Part shown: positions 33,249 to 42,515 of the stretch, piece after piece
Layout of the letters: every line of letters starts with the position of its first letter
Numbering within the stretch: the stretch's first letter is position 1
Assembly (NCBI RefSeq): GCF_036250735.1
Contig: NZ_CP109430.1
Location: 992,001 to 1,056,000 of the forward strand
From: Streptosporangium sp. NBC_01495
Lineage (GTDB): Bacteria > Actinomycetota > Actinomycetes > Streptosporangiales > Streptosporangiaceae
Direction of reading: 5' to 3'
DNA length: 64,000 nt
The notes under the pieces: model-generated
Told to the model about the DNA's origin: nothing
Seen by the model: only the letters and a program-made list of their open reading frames with translations
Databases searched by the model: none
Program-made: the position numbers and the translations under genes

Positions 33249-34183
33249 GAGTCGTCCAAGTCCGAGTGGAGCCTGGCGTACCGCTCCTCGTCCGCGGCGA
33301 GCTTCTGGTAGCCCATCAGGGTGAACACCTCGTTCAGCGTGGCGATCGTCGGCTCCACCGCCTTCGGCCCCTCGGCGAGCAGCGACCGGCAGGCCTGCCG
33401 CATCGCGGTCACGGCCGCGCGCATGCTCTGGTTGGCCCAGATCACCCCGGAGATGCCGAGTTCGGCGAACTCCTCAAGCGGGGTCGAGTGGTAGGTGGTC
33501 GGCGCGATGACCAGGGGCAGCCGTCCGTCCCATTCCCCGGCGAACTCGGCGATCTCCTTAATGGTGGACTGCCGGGAGTGGATGAAGATGGCGTCGGCAC
33601 CGGCCCGCCGATAGGCCTCCGCCCGGCGAAGCGCCTCGGCCAGCCCGGCACCGGCGATCAACGCCTCGACCCGCGCCACGACCACGAACTCCGGATCGGT
33701 GAGCACCTCCCGGCAGGCGGCGATCTTCCCGCAGAACTCGCCGATCGGCGCCAGGGCGTGCGCGTCGCCGACGAACGAGTTCATCTTCGGGAAGACCTTG
33801 TCCTCCAGGCACACCCCCGCGGCGCCGATCCGCTCGGCCTGCGCGGTGAACAGCCTGGCGGTGTTGAAGTTGCCGTAGCCCGTGTCGCCGTCGACCAGCA
33901 CCGGAAGCCCGGCCGCCTCCACCACCCTGGCGATCATGCCCAGCAGGTCGGTCCACGACGCCTCGTCGCTGTCTCGTACCCCCAGCGCGGTCGAGATGCA
34001 GAAGCCCGAGGCCCACAGCCCGGGGAATCCGCTGTCGGCCGCGATGCGCGCGCTCAGGCCGTCGTGCGCGCCCATCAGCAGGGCTGGTTCCGGGCTCGTG
34101 AGGAGCGCGCGCAGCCTGGCCCCGGGGCTGGCCTCCGCTTCGGCCTCCGGCCAGTGCAGTTGCTGAGAACCGGTTGTGGTCAT
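33245..34183 (-). CDS. pepM: Phosphoenolpyruvate phosphomutase
   Basis: Forms the C-P bond: phosphoenolpyruvate to phosphonopyruvate. The 312-residue barrel protein has the diagnostic PepM loop EDKVFPKMNS (residues 127-136), which separates PEP mutase from isocitrate-lyase relatives, plus the metal motif VDGDTGYGN. ATG 34183 follows GGAAGGAAG. It is followed without a gap by phosphonopyruvate decarboxylase. This gene is the strongest single marker that the region makes phosphonates. Confidence 0.95.
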   Translation of the reverse strand: MTTTGSQQLHWPEAEAEASPGARLRALLTSPEPALLMGAHDGLSARIAADSGFPGLWASGFCISTALGVRDSDEASWTDLLGMIARVVEAAGLPVLVDGDTGYGNFNTARLFTAQAERIGAAGVCLEDKVFPKMNSFVGDAHALAPIGEFCGKIAACREVLTDPEFVVVARVEALIAGAGLAEALRRAEAYRRAGADAIFIHSRQSTIKEIAEFAGEWDGRLPLVIAPTTYHSTPLEEFAELGISGVIWANQSMRAAVTAMRQACRSLLAEGPKAVEPTIATLNEVFTLMGYQKLAADEERYARLHSDLDDS

Positions 34184-34199
34184 GGTCTCTTCCTTCCCT

Positions 34200-34341
34200 G
34201 TGAAGCTCGGGCGGCCTCTGTGGAACTCGGCCGGCCTCCATAAAGCTCAGGCAACCTCCGTGGGAGTCGGGGTGGCTCCTCCCGCGAGGGCGGGTGTCTC
34301 TGTGTGGCTGGGGTGGCTCCTCCCACGAGGGCGGGTGTCTC
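34200..34341. repeat. Tandem repeat array between pepM and the PhpE-like gene
   Basis: About four imperfect 20-21 bp units related to AAGCTCGGGCGGCCTC (34200-34280) grade into two 32-bp near-identical copies of GGGGTGGCTCCTCCC-CGAGGGCG (34269-34300 and 34310-34341, one mismatch). They fill the 185-bp spacer with no open gene. Confidence 0.75.
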
Positions 34342-34368
34342 CGTGAGGTTCGGGCGGCCCCGCGAGGT

Positions 34369-35379
34369 TCAGGCGACCCGGCCCTCCGAGGGTGGGGGGC
34401 CGCCTTCCAGCACGGACGCGACCCCTTCGGCCACCCGTCGCCGGGCACTCCGCTCCGACTCGACGGACAGGAACGCGCGGTGCGCCGACACCACCACGTC
34501 GTCGCGTCCCAGCAGTTTGCGGGCCACCGGGTCGTCGTTCGGGTCCTCGGGACTGAACACGTCGGAGGCGAAGCCGCCCAGTACGCCCCGTTCGAGGGCG
34601 TCGAGGACGGCGGAGACGTCGACCAGGCGGCCCCTGGCCGTGTTGACCAGGAAGGCGCCCGGCCGCAGGTGCGCGAGCGCGTCCGCGCCGATCAGCTGGT
34701 CGGTCTCGCCGGTGAGCGCCGCGTGGACCACCACCGCGTCGGCGGCGCCGAACAGCTCGGCGAGGTCGGCCGCGGCGGCGACGCCGTGACCGGCCATCAG
34801 GTCCGCCGACACGTACGGGTCGTAGGCGACGATCCTGTCGTAGAAGGCCCGCAGCTTCCTGGCGGTCACCCGGCCGATGCGGCCGAAACCGACGATGCCG
34901 GCGGTCCGCGTAGCCAGGCGCCGGGGCACCCCGCCGGCGTGGATGTTCCACCGGCCGGACCTGACGAGCCTGTCCTGGGTGCAGATCCGGCGCTCCAGGG
35001 CCAGCAGCAGCGCGAGCGTGTGGGTGCTGACCTCGTCGCCGCAGTAGTCGGGGACGTTGAAGCCGATGACGCCGGCCTCGGCGAGCAGCGGCGCGTTGAG
35101 GTTGTCGATGCCGACGCCGCTGCGGGCGACGACCCGGCACTTCGGCCCGACGGCGTCGAGGAGTTCCCTGGTGACCCGGCAGCGGTAGATCACCAGGGCG
35201 TCGGCCTCGCGTACGTGGTCGTGGAAGTCGGGTCCTTCGGTCCGGTAGCGATCGGTGAACAGCCCGAGGCTGAGATCGACGCCGGGCCCGAACACGTCCC
35301 GCTCGATGTCGGCCTGGGCCGGGTTCGGCCGGCCCGTGTCGTCCAGGGCCCAGGCCGCGTCGGTGTAAACGACACGCAT
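34369..35379 (-). CDS. D-2-hydroxyacid dehydrogenase family protein (PhpE-like)
   Basis: A 336-residue NAD-dependent dehydrogenase with the catalytic Arg in VVARSGVGIDNL, the Rossmann loop GIVGFGRIGRV, NTARG, and the catalytic His in VSAHRAFLS. PhpE, a phosphoglycerate dehydrogenase homologue in phosphinothricin producers, oxidises hydroxymethylphosphonate toward phosphonoformate. The gene lies directly downstream of HepD, whose product would be that substrate. ATG 35379 has AGGAGA upstream. Confidence 0.85.
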   Translation of the reverse strand: MRVVYTDAAWALDDTGRPNPAQADIERDVFGPGVDLSLGLFTDRYRTEGPDFHDHVREADALVIYRCRVTRELLDAVGPKCRVVARSGVGIDNLNAPLLAEAGVIGFNVPDYCGDEVSTHTLALLLALERRICTQDRLVRSGRWNIHAGGVPRRLATRTAGIVGFGRIGRVTARKLRAFYDRIVAYDPYVSADLMAGHGVAAAADLAELFGAADAVVVHAALTGETDQLIGADALAHLRPGAFLVNTARGRLVDVSAVLDALERGVLGGFASDVFSPEDPNDDPVARKLLGRDDVVVSAHRAFLSVESERSARRRVAEGVASVLEGGPPPSEGRVA

Positions 35380-35424
35380 GATCGTTCTCCTGGTGTGAGG
35401 GTGCGGGTATCCGGACCGACTCCC

Positions 35425-36747
35425 TCAGGAGTCGTAACCCCAGCTGCGGCCGTCACGGCGTCCGCGGCGCAGCGTCGAGGCGGCGGCGTAGGTGTTGGTG
35501 AGCTCGTACAGGTCCAGGTAGCCGAGGTGCCGCCCGGAGCCGAGCTTGATCAGCGCGCCGTCGCCCGACCAGCGGTGCGTCACGAAGGGGGCGGCCCAGG
35601 CCGTCCCGTCCACGCCCAGCTCGGCGGTCCCGGTCCGGCCGTCGGCGGCGGTCCAGCGGAGCTCCACCGTGCCCTGGGTCACCAGGTAGTGCGTCTCGGC
35701 GGGTTCGCACAGCTCCCCGCCGGTGTCACCGGTCACCCGCATGTACTGGCCGACCAGGTCGGGCAGGTGCGGGGCGGCGGCCAGCGACGTGACCTCGTAC
35801 CCACGGAAGGTCCGGGCGTCCCGCCGGCACTCGGCGACCTCCCGGTACGTCTTGCCCGCGGCGTCGTGCCTGCGCTCAGGGCGCAGCAGCAGCCGGTGGT
35901 CGAAACCGAGCGCGGAGCCCAGCTCGCGCAGCACGTCGGCGGAGCCGTCGTCGAGGGCCGCGGCCAGCTTCTCCCCGCTCATGCTCAGGGTCGCCGCCGC
36001 CGATTCGAGGGTGTGGCCGCGGCGTGCCAGCAGCATGTCGGCCAGCGCGGACGGGGACGGGTCCCGGCCGAGCCGGTCGACGAGTTCCAGGACGGCGGGT
36101 TCCGCCCAGTCGTTGACGTCCTCCAGCAGCCCGGCCAGGTTGGACTGGCCGGTGTAGGACACGATGCGGGCCGGGACGTCCGAGACCAGCGAGTAGCTGT
36201 GCGGGCAGTAGGAGGGCTCGACGTAGGAGTCGCCGACGATCCACGCGTCGTCCTCGACGTTGGCCCTGATCACCTGCCAGGTCGTGTCGTCGAGCTCCTC
36301 TCCCCAGCGGCCGTGGATGTCGCCGGGACCGAGGTTGACGGTGATCGCGGGCTCCAGATGCCCGTTGTTGAGGGCCGGGACGCGGCCGGCGGGACAGAGG
36401 ATGTCGAGGATGACCGGTGCGACCGCGCCGGGCGGCGCCGCCATCGTGTAGTAGTTGTAGAAGTGGATGCCGTCCCGCTGTATGGGCCGCCGCGTGGCCC
36501 GCAGCTCCTCCGCGGTCCGCGTGACCACGGTCAGGTCGCGCCGGCCGCTGGCACCGAGCTTCTCCGGCTCGATCCGGAGCGTCCGGGCGACCGCGGTGGT
36601 CGTCGCGTCGGGCCACTCCCCGTCGCCGGGCACGCCGAGCATCCCTTCAAGGTGCCCGTGGTCGAGGCCGGAGGCCTCGGCGACCTGCCGGGTCGTCATC
36701 TTGCGGACGTTCATCCAGTGAACGACTTTGTACGTGTCAACGCGCAT
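35425..36747 (-). CDS. hepD: 2-hydroxyethylphosphonate dioxygenase
   Basis: Non-heme Fe(II) enzyme that cleaves 2-hydroxyethylphosphonate with O2 to hydroxymethylphosphonate and formate. The 440-residue protein resembles Streptomyces HepD (about 443) along its length. It has an XRE-like N-terminal half-domain, RRPIQRDGIHFYNYYT, and the 2-His-1-Glu facial triad at His130, Glu177 and His183 (NNGHLEP and SYVEPSYCPHSYSL). The C-terminal duplicate cupin ends in LRRGRRDGRSWGYDS. Methylphosphonate synthase is a relative, but the neighbouring PhpE and PhpF homologues favour HepD. ATG 36747 follows GGAGG. Confidence 0.94.
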   Translation of the reverse strand: MRVDTYKVVHWMNVRKMTTRQVAEASGLDHGHLEGMLGVPGDGEWPDATTTAVARTLRIEPEKLGASGRRDLTVVTRTAEELRATRRPIQRDGIHFYNYYTMAAPPGAVAPVILDILCPAGRVPALNNGHLEPAITVNLGPGDIHGRWGEELDDTTWQVIRANVEDDAWIVGDSYVEPSYCPHSYSLVSDVPARIVSYTGQSNLAGLLEDVNDWAEPAVLELVDRLGRDPSPSALADMLLARRGHTLESAAATLSMSGEKLAAALDDGSADVLRELGSALGFDHRLLLRPERRHDAAGKTYREVAECRRDARTFRGYEVTSLAAAPHLPDLVGQYMRVTGDTGGELCEPAETHYLVTQGTVELRWTAADGRTGTAELGVDGTAWAAPFVTHRWSGDGALIKLGSGRHLGYLDLYELTNTYAAASTLRRGRRDGRSWGYDS

Positions 36748-36767
36748 GCTCGCCTCCGAGGAATCGG

Positions 36768-37967
36768 TCAGGGCGCGGTCGTCGTCAGGAGATGGGTCAG
36801 GCTTTTGATGCTCAGCCGCCGGGGGTTGTTGCCGGCGCGGTCGTAGCCGAGAGCCTCGGCGGCTATCCGGGCGGCGTCGGGGCGCAGATCCGGTACGGGA
36901 GGCAGGTCCGCGGACGCGAGGAACGCCTCGATCCGCCGGGCCAGGGTGAAGGCGTCGTCCGCTCCCGCGGCGGCGACGACGCCGGCGATGGCGGCGCGCA
37001 CTCGACCGGCCCCGCGCGCGTCGGCGCAGTCCCCGTCCTCGACGGCCGCGTTGTACCGCAGCACCCGTCCCAGCGTGACGCCGCACGCCTGGCCGTGGTT
37101 CAGGCCGTAGCGCAGGGTCAGCGGGTAGGAGAGCGCGTGGCACACCGTGGTGCCGGCGACCGCGATGGCGCGGCCCGCGTAGTGTCCGGCGAGCAGCACG
37201 GCCTCCCGCTCCGAGGCCGCCGGAGCCTCCAGGGACCGGTACGGCCGGTCGAGCAGCCAGGACAGCCGGGCCCACGCCGCCGCGCCCAGCGCCTCGGCCC
37301 GCGCGTCGGCACGCGTCGACCACGCCCCCTCAAGGGCCTGGGCGAAGGTGTCGAGGAGGCCGCAGGTGAGCTGCGGGCCGGGGAGCCCGAGGAGCAGGTC
37401 GGGGTCGAGGATCGCGACGGCGGGGAGCACGGAGTCCCCGCGCAGCGAGAGCTTGCGGCCCCGGTCCACGTCCCAGACCGTGGCGAACGACGTGGCCTCC
37501 GCGCCCGTGCCCGGGGTGGTGGGAACGGCGACGACCGGTACCCCTTCGGCGGGGGCGCCCTCCTCGCACGCGACGGCCACGGACTCCGGAGTGGGGTCGG
37601 CGGGCTCGTAGGCGAGGGCGGCCGCGGCCTTCGCGCCGTCCATGACGCTGCCGCCGCCCACCGCGACCACCACGTCCGCCCGGTGGGCGCGAGCCTCACC
37701 GGCCAGCCGGGCGACGGACGCGGGCGTCGGCATGGCGGGTTGGACGGCCACGCGGAGACGGACCGGGCGTAACGCGTCGACGATTCGGCCGCGCCACGGG
37801 CGCCGGGAGAATCCGGTCCCGACCACCAGAAGAACCCGGACGGGATGAAATGCGCTTCGTGCCACGCTTTCGGCCTCTTTTGCCACGGCAGCGGCCCGCC
37901 CCGCTCCTATCAGGGTCCTTGGGGATTCCATAATCAGGGTGTCGACCGGAATATGTGCAACAGACAT
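36768..37967 (-). CDS. Iron-dependent alcohol dehydrogenase, probable phosphonoacetaldehyde reductase (PhpC-like)
   Basis: A 399-residue group III (Fe-type) alcohol dehydrogenase with VGGGSVMDGAKAAA and PTTPGTGAEAT nucleotide/metal segments and His ligands in TTVCHALSYPLTLRYGLNHG. PhpC reduces phosphonoacetaldehyde to 2-hydroxyethylphosphonate, the HepD substrate. It is first in the operon, 20 bp before hepD. No good ribosome site precedes ATG 37967; ATG 37931 is an alternative start. Substrate inferred from context. Confidence 0.85.
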   Translation of the reverse strand: MSVAHIPVDTLIMESPRTLIGAGRAAAVAKEAESVARSAFHPVRVLLVVGTGFSRRPWRGRIVDALRPVRLRVAVQPAMPTPASVARLAGEARAHRADVVVAVGGGSVMDGAKAAAALAYEPADPTPESVAVACEEGAPAEGVPVVAVPTTPGTGAEATSFATVWDVDRGRKLSLRGDSVLPAVAILDPDLLLGLPGPQLTCGLLDTFAQALEGAWSTRADARAEALGAAAWARLSWLLDRPYRSLEAPAASEREAVLLAGHYAGRAIAVAGTTVCHALSYPLTLRYGLNHGQACGVTLGRVLRYNAAVEDGDCADARGAGRVRAAIAGVVAAAGADDAFTLARRIEAFLASADLPPVPDLRPDAARIAAEALGYDRAGNNPRRLSIKSLTHLLTTTAP

Positions 37968-38827
37968 CGACGGGCCTATCTGGAGAAAATCGAGAACAGT
38001 TTCCAGGTGAACTGTGCGGGAGATGTCCCGAATGGGGCGTACGGCGGCATCGAGCGGCCGTCGAATTTCCGCGTACCGGAGCTTATGTGCCTCCGTATTT
38101 CCTATAGCAAGACAGCACACCGCTCTCGGGGAACGCAAGTATGCGTGAGTAACCGTCGTGTCACCCTCTGCCGTGCCGGGCGGGGGGAGCCGGAAGTTTG
38201 CTGAGGTTAACGAAAGATTCACCGAACCTTCTCGTTGACGGATGTCAATATCACGATTTGATAACGGACCCTGTTGATAGATTCCGGGCCTCTGACTTGG
38301 GTCTTTCCTGTTGGCGATCTTCACTGACAGAGTCAAATACGCCCTGTTGACGATAACTTCCCGTGAACTACCTTTAGTCGGAAATGTCCGTATGGCGCGA
38401 GTTTGCCGTTGACGGCCGGAGGGAAAGTTAACGATCCGCCGGCCCGGTCGAGCCGACGATCCGGGGTCGTCAAGATCTCAAGAAAACACGAAGATCAACT
38501 TAGTGTGCCCGGTGCCATCATCTTGGAATGCCATCCAGTATCCATACCGGACGAATACCCCGATCGCCCTCGCGACGTGCTGATATCCGCGTCCGGCGGC
38601 GCGGGTAAGGCGACGGCGACGAATGGTCGCGCCGAGGCCGGAGGTCCTTTCCGGTGGCCGTGTCCGGCCCTCTCCGCCCCGGCCCGGCGGTGTCGCGGAA
38701 CGGTGACCGGGGAAGATCATGCCCATTTTCCGAGAAGTCAAGGTCTGGATCGTATCTGAAGTACTCCTTACGCTCAGGGGCCATAGCGGAGGGTTCGGAG
38801 ACACGCTCCCAGAAAGGAGTATTTGCT
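37968..38827. promoter_or_regulatory. Long divergent promoter region of the phosphonate cluster
   Basis: 860 bp between the ten-gene operon and the amidohydrolase gene, clearly richer in A/T (especially 38180-38420) than the surroundings. It contains three direct copies of CCTGTTGRYGAT-like sequence starting near 38271, 38308 and 38344 (37- and 36-bp steps), with more GTTGACG at 38234 and 38408. No gene is recognised. It probably holds both divergent promoters and activator sites. Confidence 0.5.
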
Positions 38828-41800
38828 TTGGATGGCTTTTCCAGACGGCGTTTCATCCAGACAATAGCGATTACAGGTGCTTCGACAGGTTCAGTAGCCG
38901 TTCCTGGTGTCGAGTCCGTTTTTGGGGCGCTCGCCCCGGGCGCACCCACCTCGGCCGAGCTCGCGCCGGGCACGCTCGTCAGGGGCCGCCGGACGCTCAC
39001 CTTCACGAGTCTCACCAACGGGACCGTGACCGCCTCGCCCACCGGTGACCGGCTGATCCTGGAGGTCCAGGGCATCCTGTGGTCGCTCCCTCGCGCGGGG
39101 GGAAAGGCCGTCGCCCTGACCACCGCCGACCTCGAACCCACCCGGCCCACCTGGTCCCCCGACGGCTCCACCGTGGCCGTGTGCGCGTACAAGGGGGGCG
39201 GTTTCCATATATGGACCATGGCTCCGGACGGCTCGAACCTGCGCCGGCTCACGGACGGCCCCTGGGACGACAGGGGAGTGAGCTGGTCCCCGGACGGCAG
39301 AAGGATCGCCTTCGCCTCCGAGCGCGGCGGGGACCCCGCCAAGGGCAGCTCGTACCACATCTGGACCGTGGACGTCCGCGACGGCCGGCTGACGCAGCTG
39401 ACGACCGGCCCGCAGAACGACTACGACCCGGCGTGGTCCGCCGACGGCCGCAGCATCCTCTTCGTCAGGGCCGAGGCGCTGGAGGCCCGCGCCCTCGTCT
39501 CGGTCCCCGCGGAGGGCGGCGAGGTCACCGTGGTGCGCACCGTCGGCACGGGCACCCTGTCGTGCCCCGCGCCGTCGCCCGACGGCAGGCGGGTCGCCTA
39601 CATCCACGTCACCGCCGGAGAGCGGGGGCCCGACGCCGCCCTCATGGTGGACGGCGGGCGGGTCGCCGAGGGAGAGGACGTCTTCCCGGTGCCCGCCCGC
39701 TGGCTGTCCGCGAACGAGCTGCTCTATCTCGCCGACGGGCAGGTCCGGGTTCGGCGGCTGGACTCGGGGAACGTCACGGAGATCCCGTTCACCGCGCGGA
39801 TCGACGTGCCGGACTCCTCGTACCGGGACAAGAAGTACGAGTTCGACTCCACCGCCCCCCGGCCCGTGCGCGGGATCCACCATCCCGTGCTCGCGCCGGA
39901 CGGCAAATCGGTCGCGTTCGTCGCGCTCAACGCCCTCTGGCTCATGCCCGTCGACGGCCGGCCGCGCAAACTCGTCCAAGCCAAGCCCGAACACTACATC
40001 CAGTCACCGGTGTGGGCGCCCGACGGCCGCAGCGTCCTCTACTGCGACGACCGGGACGGGCTGTACGCCGTGCACCGCAGGAACGTCGCCGACGGCACGG
40101 AGACGACCCTCGCCACCGGCGGCCGGGTCAACCCGGCCCTCTCTCCCGACGGCACCCGGCTCGCCTGCCACGACCCCGCCGGAAACCTCCTGGTCCGCGA
40201 CCTGGCGACCGGTGAGGAGCGCACGCTGATCGCCGCGCTCGGCGCGGGCGGCCTGCCGGGCCCGCCCACGTGGTCCCCCGACGGCCGATACATCGCCCTC
40301 GCCGACCGCAACCGGCTGACCCAGCGCTTCCGCGAGGGCTACAACCTCATCCGCGTCGTCGACACGCGCACGGGGGAGGCGGTCCTGCACGCCCCCTCCG
40401 GGCACATGTCGCTGTCCGACCGCTACGCCTCCGGGCCCGTGTGGTCTCCCGACGGGCGATGGATGGCGTTCGTCGCCGAGTCCGCGCTGTGGGTGCTCCC
40501 CGTCCGCGGCGACGGCGCTCCCGCCGGGGCGCCGCGGCGGATCACCGACGAGGCCGCCGACCATCCCTCCTGGGCCAAGGACTCCCGCACCATCCTCTAT
40601 CTGGCCGGGGGCGATCTCCGGCTGGTCGACCGCGAAGGCGGGTCGCGCCGCGCGCTGCGCGTCCCGCTCACCTACCGTCGCAAGTCGCCGCCCTCCGCCA
40701 CGACCCGCGTCCACGCGGGCCGCCTGTGGGACGGCACCGGCGACAAGGTCCTCGAAAACGTCGACATCGTCGTACGTGGCAACCGCATCGTCTCCGTCGA
40801 GCCGCACCGGCCGGGCAGGCCCCGCGGCGCCGAACGCCATATAGACGCCTCCGCCCACACCGTGCTGCCCGGACTGTGGGACTCCCACGTCCACCTCTGG
40901 CAGTACACCTACGGCGGCCGGCAGAACATCGTCAACCTCGCCTACGGCATCACCACGACCGTCTCCCTGGGAGGTTTCGCCTACGAGGGCGTACGCCTCC
41001 GCGAGGCCATCGCCGCCGGGGAGGTGGACGGGCCGCGCCTCTTCGCGACCGGCGAGCTGATCGACGGCTCCCGGGTCGCCTACACCATGGGCCGCGCCCA
41101 CCAGACCCGCGAGGGCGTGCGCCGCACCCTCGACCGGGCGACCACGCTGGACTACGACTTCGTCAAGACGTACGTGCGCGCGGACGGCTGGATCATGGAG
41201 GAGGCCGTCAAGGCCGCCCACGAGAAACTCGGCGTCCGGGCCGGGAGCCATCTGTGCTACCCGGGGATCAACCTGGGGCAGGACCTCACGACGCACCTGC
41301 AGGCCACCCAGCGGCTGGAGTACGGTCACGCGACCTCCGCGCTGGGCCGCGCCTACCAGGACGTCGAGGAGGTCTACCGGAGTCCTGATTTCCACCTCGT
41401 CGCCACCCCCTTCTCCGCGCTGCAGCTGCTGGGCGCGGACCCCTCGCTCGCCGAGGATCCCCGGGTGACCCGGCTGATGCCCCCGTGGGACGTCGCCATG
41501 GTGCGCAGCACAGCGGCGGAGCCCCCGACGTTCGCCGAGCTGCTCAGGATCGAGACCGAGGTCGACATCTACCGGCGCATGATCAGGCAGGACAACGCCG
41601 GCATCGCGTTGGGCACCGATTCGCCGCTCTACCCGGTCGGGCTCCATCTCCACCTGGCCCTGCGGGCGCTGCACCGGTACGGCTTCTCCGCCACGCAGGC
41701 GCTGCGTACCGTCACGGTGCTGCCGGCCCGGGTGTTCGGCGTCGAGGACGACCTGGGCACGGTCGAGCCCGGCAAGCTCGCCGACCTGGTCTTCGTCGAC

Positions 41801-41989
41801 GGAGACCCGTTCAGGGACTTCTCCACGCTGGTGCGGACCCCGATGACGATGCGCGACGGCGTGCTGCGCCGGCAGGAGGAGCTGATGACGCGGAGCGCCG
41901 GCGCCGGGACGTCCGTGGCCGGTGGGACCGACTGGCTGGAGACGTCCCGGGTCATGCGCAAGGACGGCTGCTGCTCCGAGCATCTCTGA
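38828..41989 (+). CDS. Tat-exported beta-propeller amidohydrolase
   Basis: A 1053-residue two-part enzyme. The start TTG 38828 follows AAGGAG by eight bases and gives a Tat signal (SRRRFIQTIAITGAS) near residues 5-20. Residues about 60-620 hold repeated TolB/WD40-like (PD40) blades with PTWSPDGSTVAV-type motifs. Residues about 660-1010 form a metal-dependent amidohydrolase of the imidazolonepropionase group, with HVH near 687-689 (GLWDSHVHLW) and the late ALGTDSPL Asp. No close role in known phosphonate pathways is recognised. Placement between the two phosphinate operons suggests an extracellular maturation, peptide-release or protection step. The end lies in a 16-bp tandem repeat. Confidence 0.82.
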   Translation: MDGFSRRRFIQTIAITGASTGSVAVPGVESVFGALAPGAPTSAELAPGTLVRGRRTLTFTSLTNGTVTASPTGDRLILEVQGILWSLPRAGGKAVALTTADLEPTRPTWSPDGSTVAVCAYKGGGFHIWTMAPDGSNLRRLTDGPWDDRGVSWSPDGRRIAFASERGGDPAKGSSYHIWTVDVRDGRLTQLTTGPQNDYDPAWSADGRSILFVRAEALEARALVSVPAEGGEVTVVRTVGTGTLSCPAPSPDGRRVAYIHVTAGERGPDAALMVDGGRVAEGEDVFPVPARWLSANELLYLADGQVRVRRLDSGNVTEIPFTARIDVPDSSYRDKKYEFDSTAPRPVRGIHHPVLAPDGKSVAFVALNALWLMPVDGRPRKLVQAKPEHYIQSPVWAPDGRSVLYCDDRDGLYAVHRRNVADGTETTLATGGRVNPALSPDGTRLACHDPAGNLLVRDLATGEERTLIAALGAGGLPGPPTWSPDGRYIALADRNRLTQRFREGYNLIRVVDTRTGEAVLHAPSGHMSLSDRYASGPVWSPDGRWMAFVAESALWVLPVRGDGAPAGAPRRITDEAADHPSWAKDSRTILYLAGGDLRLVDREGGSRRALRVPLTYRRKSPPSATTRVHAGRLWDGTGDKVLENVDIVVRGNRIVSVEPHRPGRPRGAERHIDASAHTVLPGLWDSHVHLWQYTYGGRQNIVNLAYGITTTVSLGGFAYEGVRLREAIAAGEVDGPRLFATGELIDGSRVAYTMGRAHQTREGVRRTLDRATTLDYDFVKTYVRADGWIMEEAVKAAHEKLGVRAGSHLCYPGINLGQDLTTHLQATQRLEYGHATSALGRAYQDVEEVYRSPDFHLVATPFSALQLLGADPSLAEDPRVTRLMPPWDVAMVRSTAAEPPTFAELLRIETEVDIYRRMIRQDNAGIALGTDSPLYPVGLHLHLALRALHRYGFSATQALRTVTVLPARVFGVEDDLGTVEPGKLADLVFVDGDPFRDFSTLVRTPMTMRDGVLRRQEELMTRSAGAGTSVAGGTDWLETSRVMRKDGCCSEHL

Positions 41990-42054
41990 GTCCGAGCATC
42001 TCTGAGTCCGAGCATCTCTGAGTCCGAGCATCTCTGAGTCCGAGCATCTTTGAG
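41975..42054. repeat. Five tandem 16-bp repeats spanning the amidohydrolase stop codon
   Basis: Five contiguous copies of TCCGAGCATCTCTGAG (last copy with one change). The first copy encodes the final Ser-Glu-His-Leu and the stop. Every copy carries a potential TGA, and translation ends in the first. No spacers, so not CRISPR. Confidence 0.95.
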
Positions 42055-42059
42055 GACGT

Positions 42060-42103
42060 CCGGACCCCCGGGCCACGGTGGACACCGTGGCCCGGGGGTC
42101 CGG
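42060..42103 (+). terminator. Very strong hairpin terminator
   Basis: A perfect 20-bp stem starting CCGGACCCCCGGGCCACGGT with a GGAC loop follows the repeat array downstream of the amidohydrolase gene. Confidence 0.85.
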
Positions 42104-42515
42104 GGTGGCGAAAGGCGGTCGTGGTCCACGGCCAGCGGTCAACGGTTGACGGTTGACGGGTGGTGATCGGCGGCCGATGGAAAAACGGTAACAAATCGCA
42201 TTTTTCTATTTTCATTGATTGGTGGTCCACGCTGTGAAGCCCGTCACGTTCGCGCGCCGATTCGTTGACCGAAGCCATTCGGCGGGCAGTGTGTTTCTGT
42301 GGATTGCCGCATCGGATGGCGGGAACGGTTCTCTATTCGCAAGGTGCGTGCCGGCGACAGGGTGACGCGCCCGCGTCCATCGGGATCCCCGTGGATCCGG
42401 TGACGCGGTTCGAATGCCGCTGGAGAACGCCACTCAGCCGGGCTGTTCGCGGGCGCGCGGGTGCGGATCCACGCGAACCGGCCGGAGCCCGCCGACTCGG
42501 AGGTGAATACCGCGA
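42104..42515 (+). promoter_or_regulatory. Leader region of the MFS exporter with clustered GTTGAC motifs
   Basis: 412 bp without a recognised gene. GTCAACGGTTGAC (42138-42150, palindromic) is followed directly by GGTTGACGG (42151-42159), giving three GTTGAC elements in a row. They resemble the GTTGACG elements upstream of the PhpC-like gene. An AT-rich block (42181-42225) is a likely promoter. Confidence 0.4.

Noticed and set aside
35425..36747. Methylphosphonate synthase instead of HepD
   Set aside because: Both share the fold and metal ligands, but full-length similarity follows HepD, and the PhpE- and PhpF-like neighbours use the hydroxymethylphosphonate route.
41975..42054. Possible CRISPR-like array
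   Set aside because: The 16-bp units are contiguous with no spacers and begin inside a coding sequence, so this is a simple tandem repeat.
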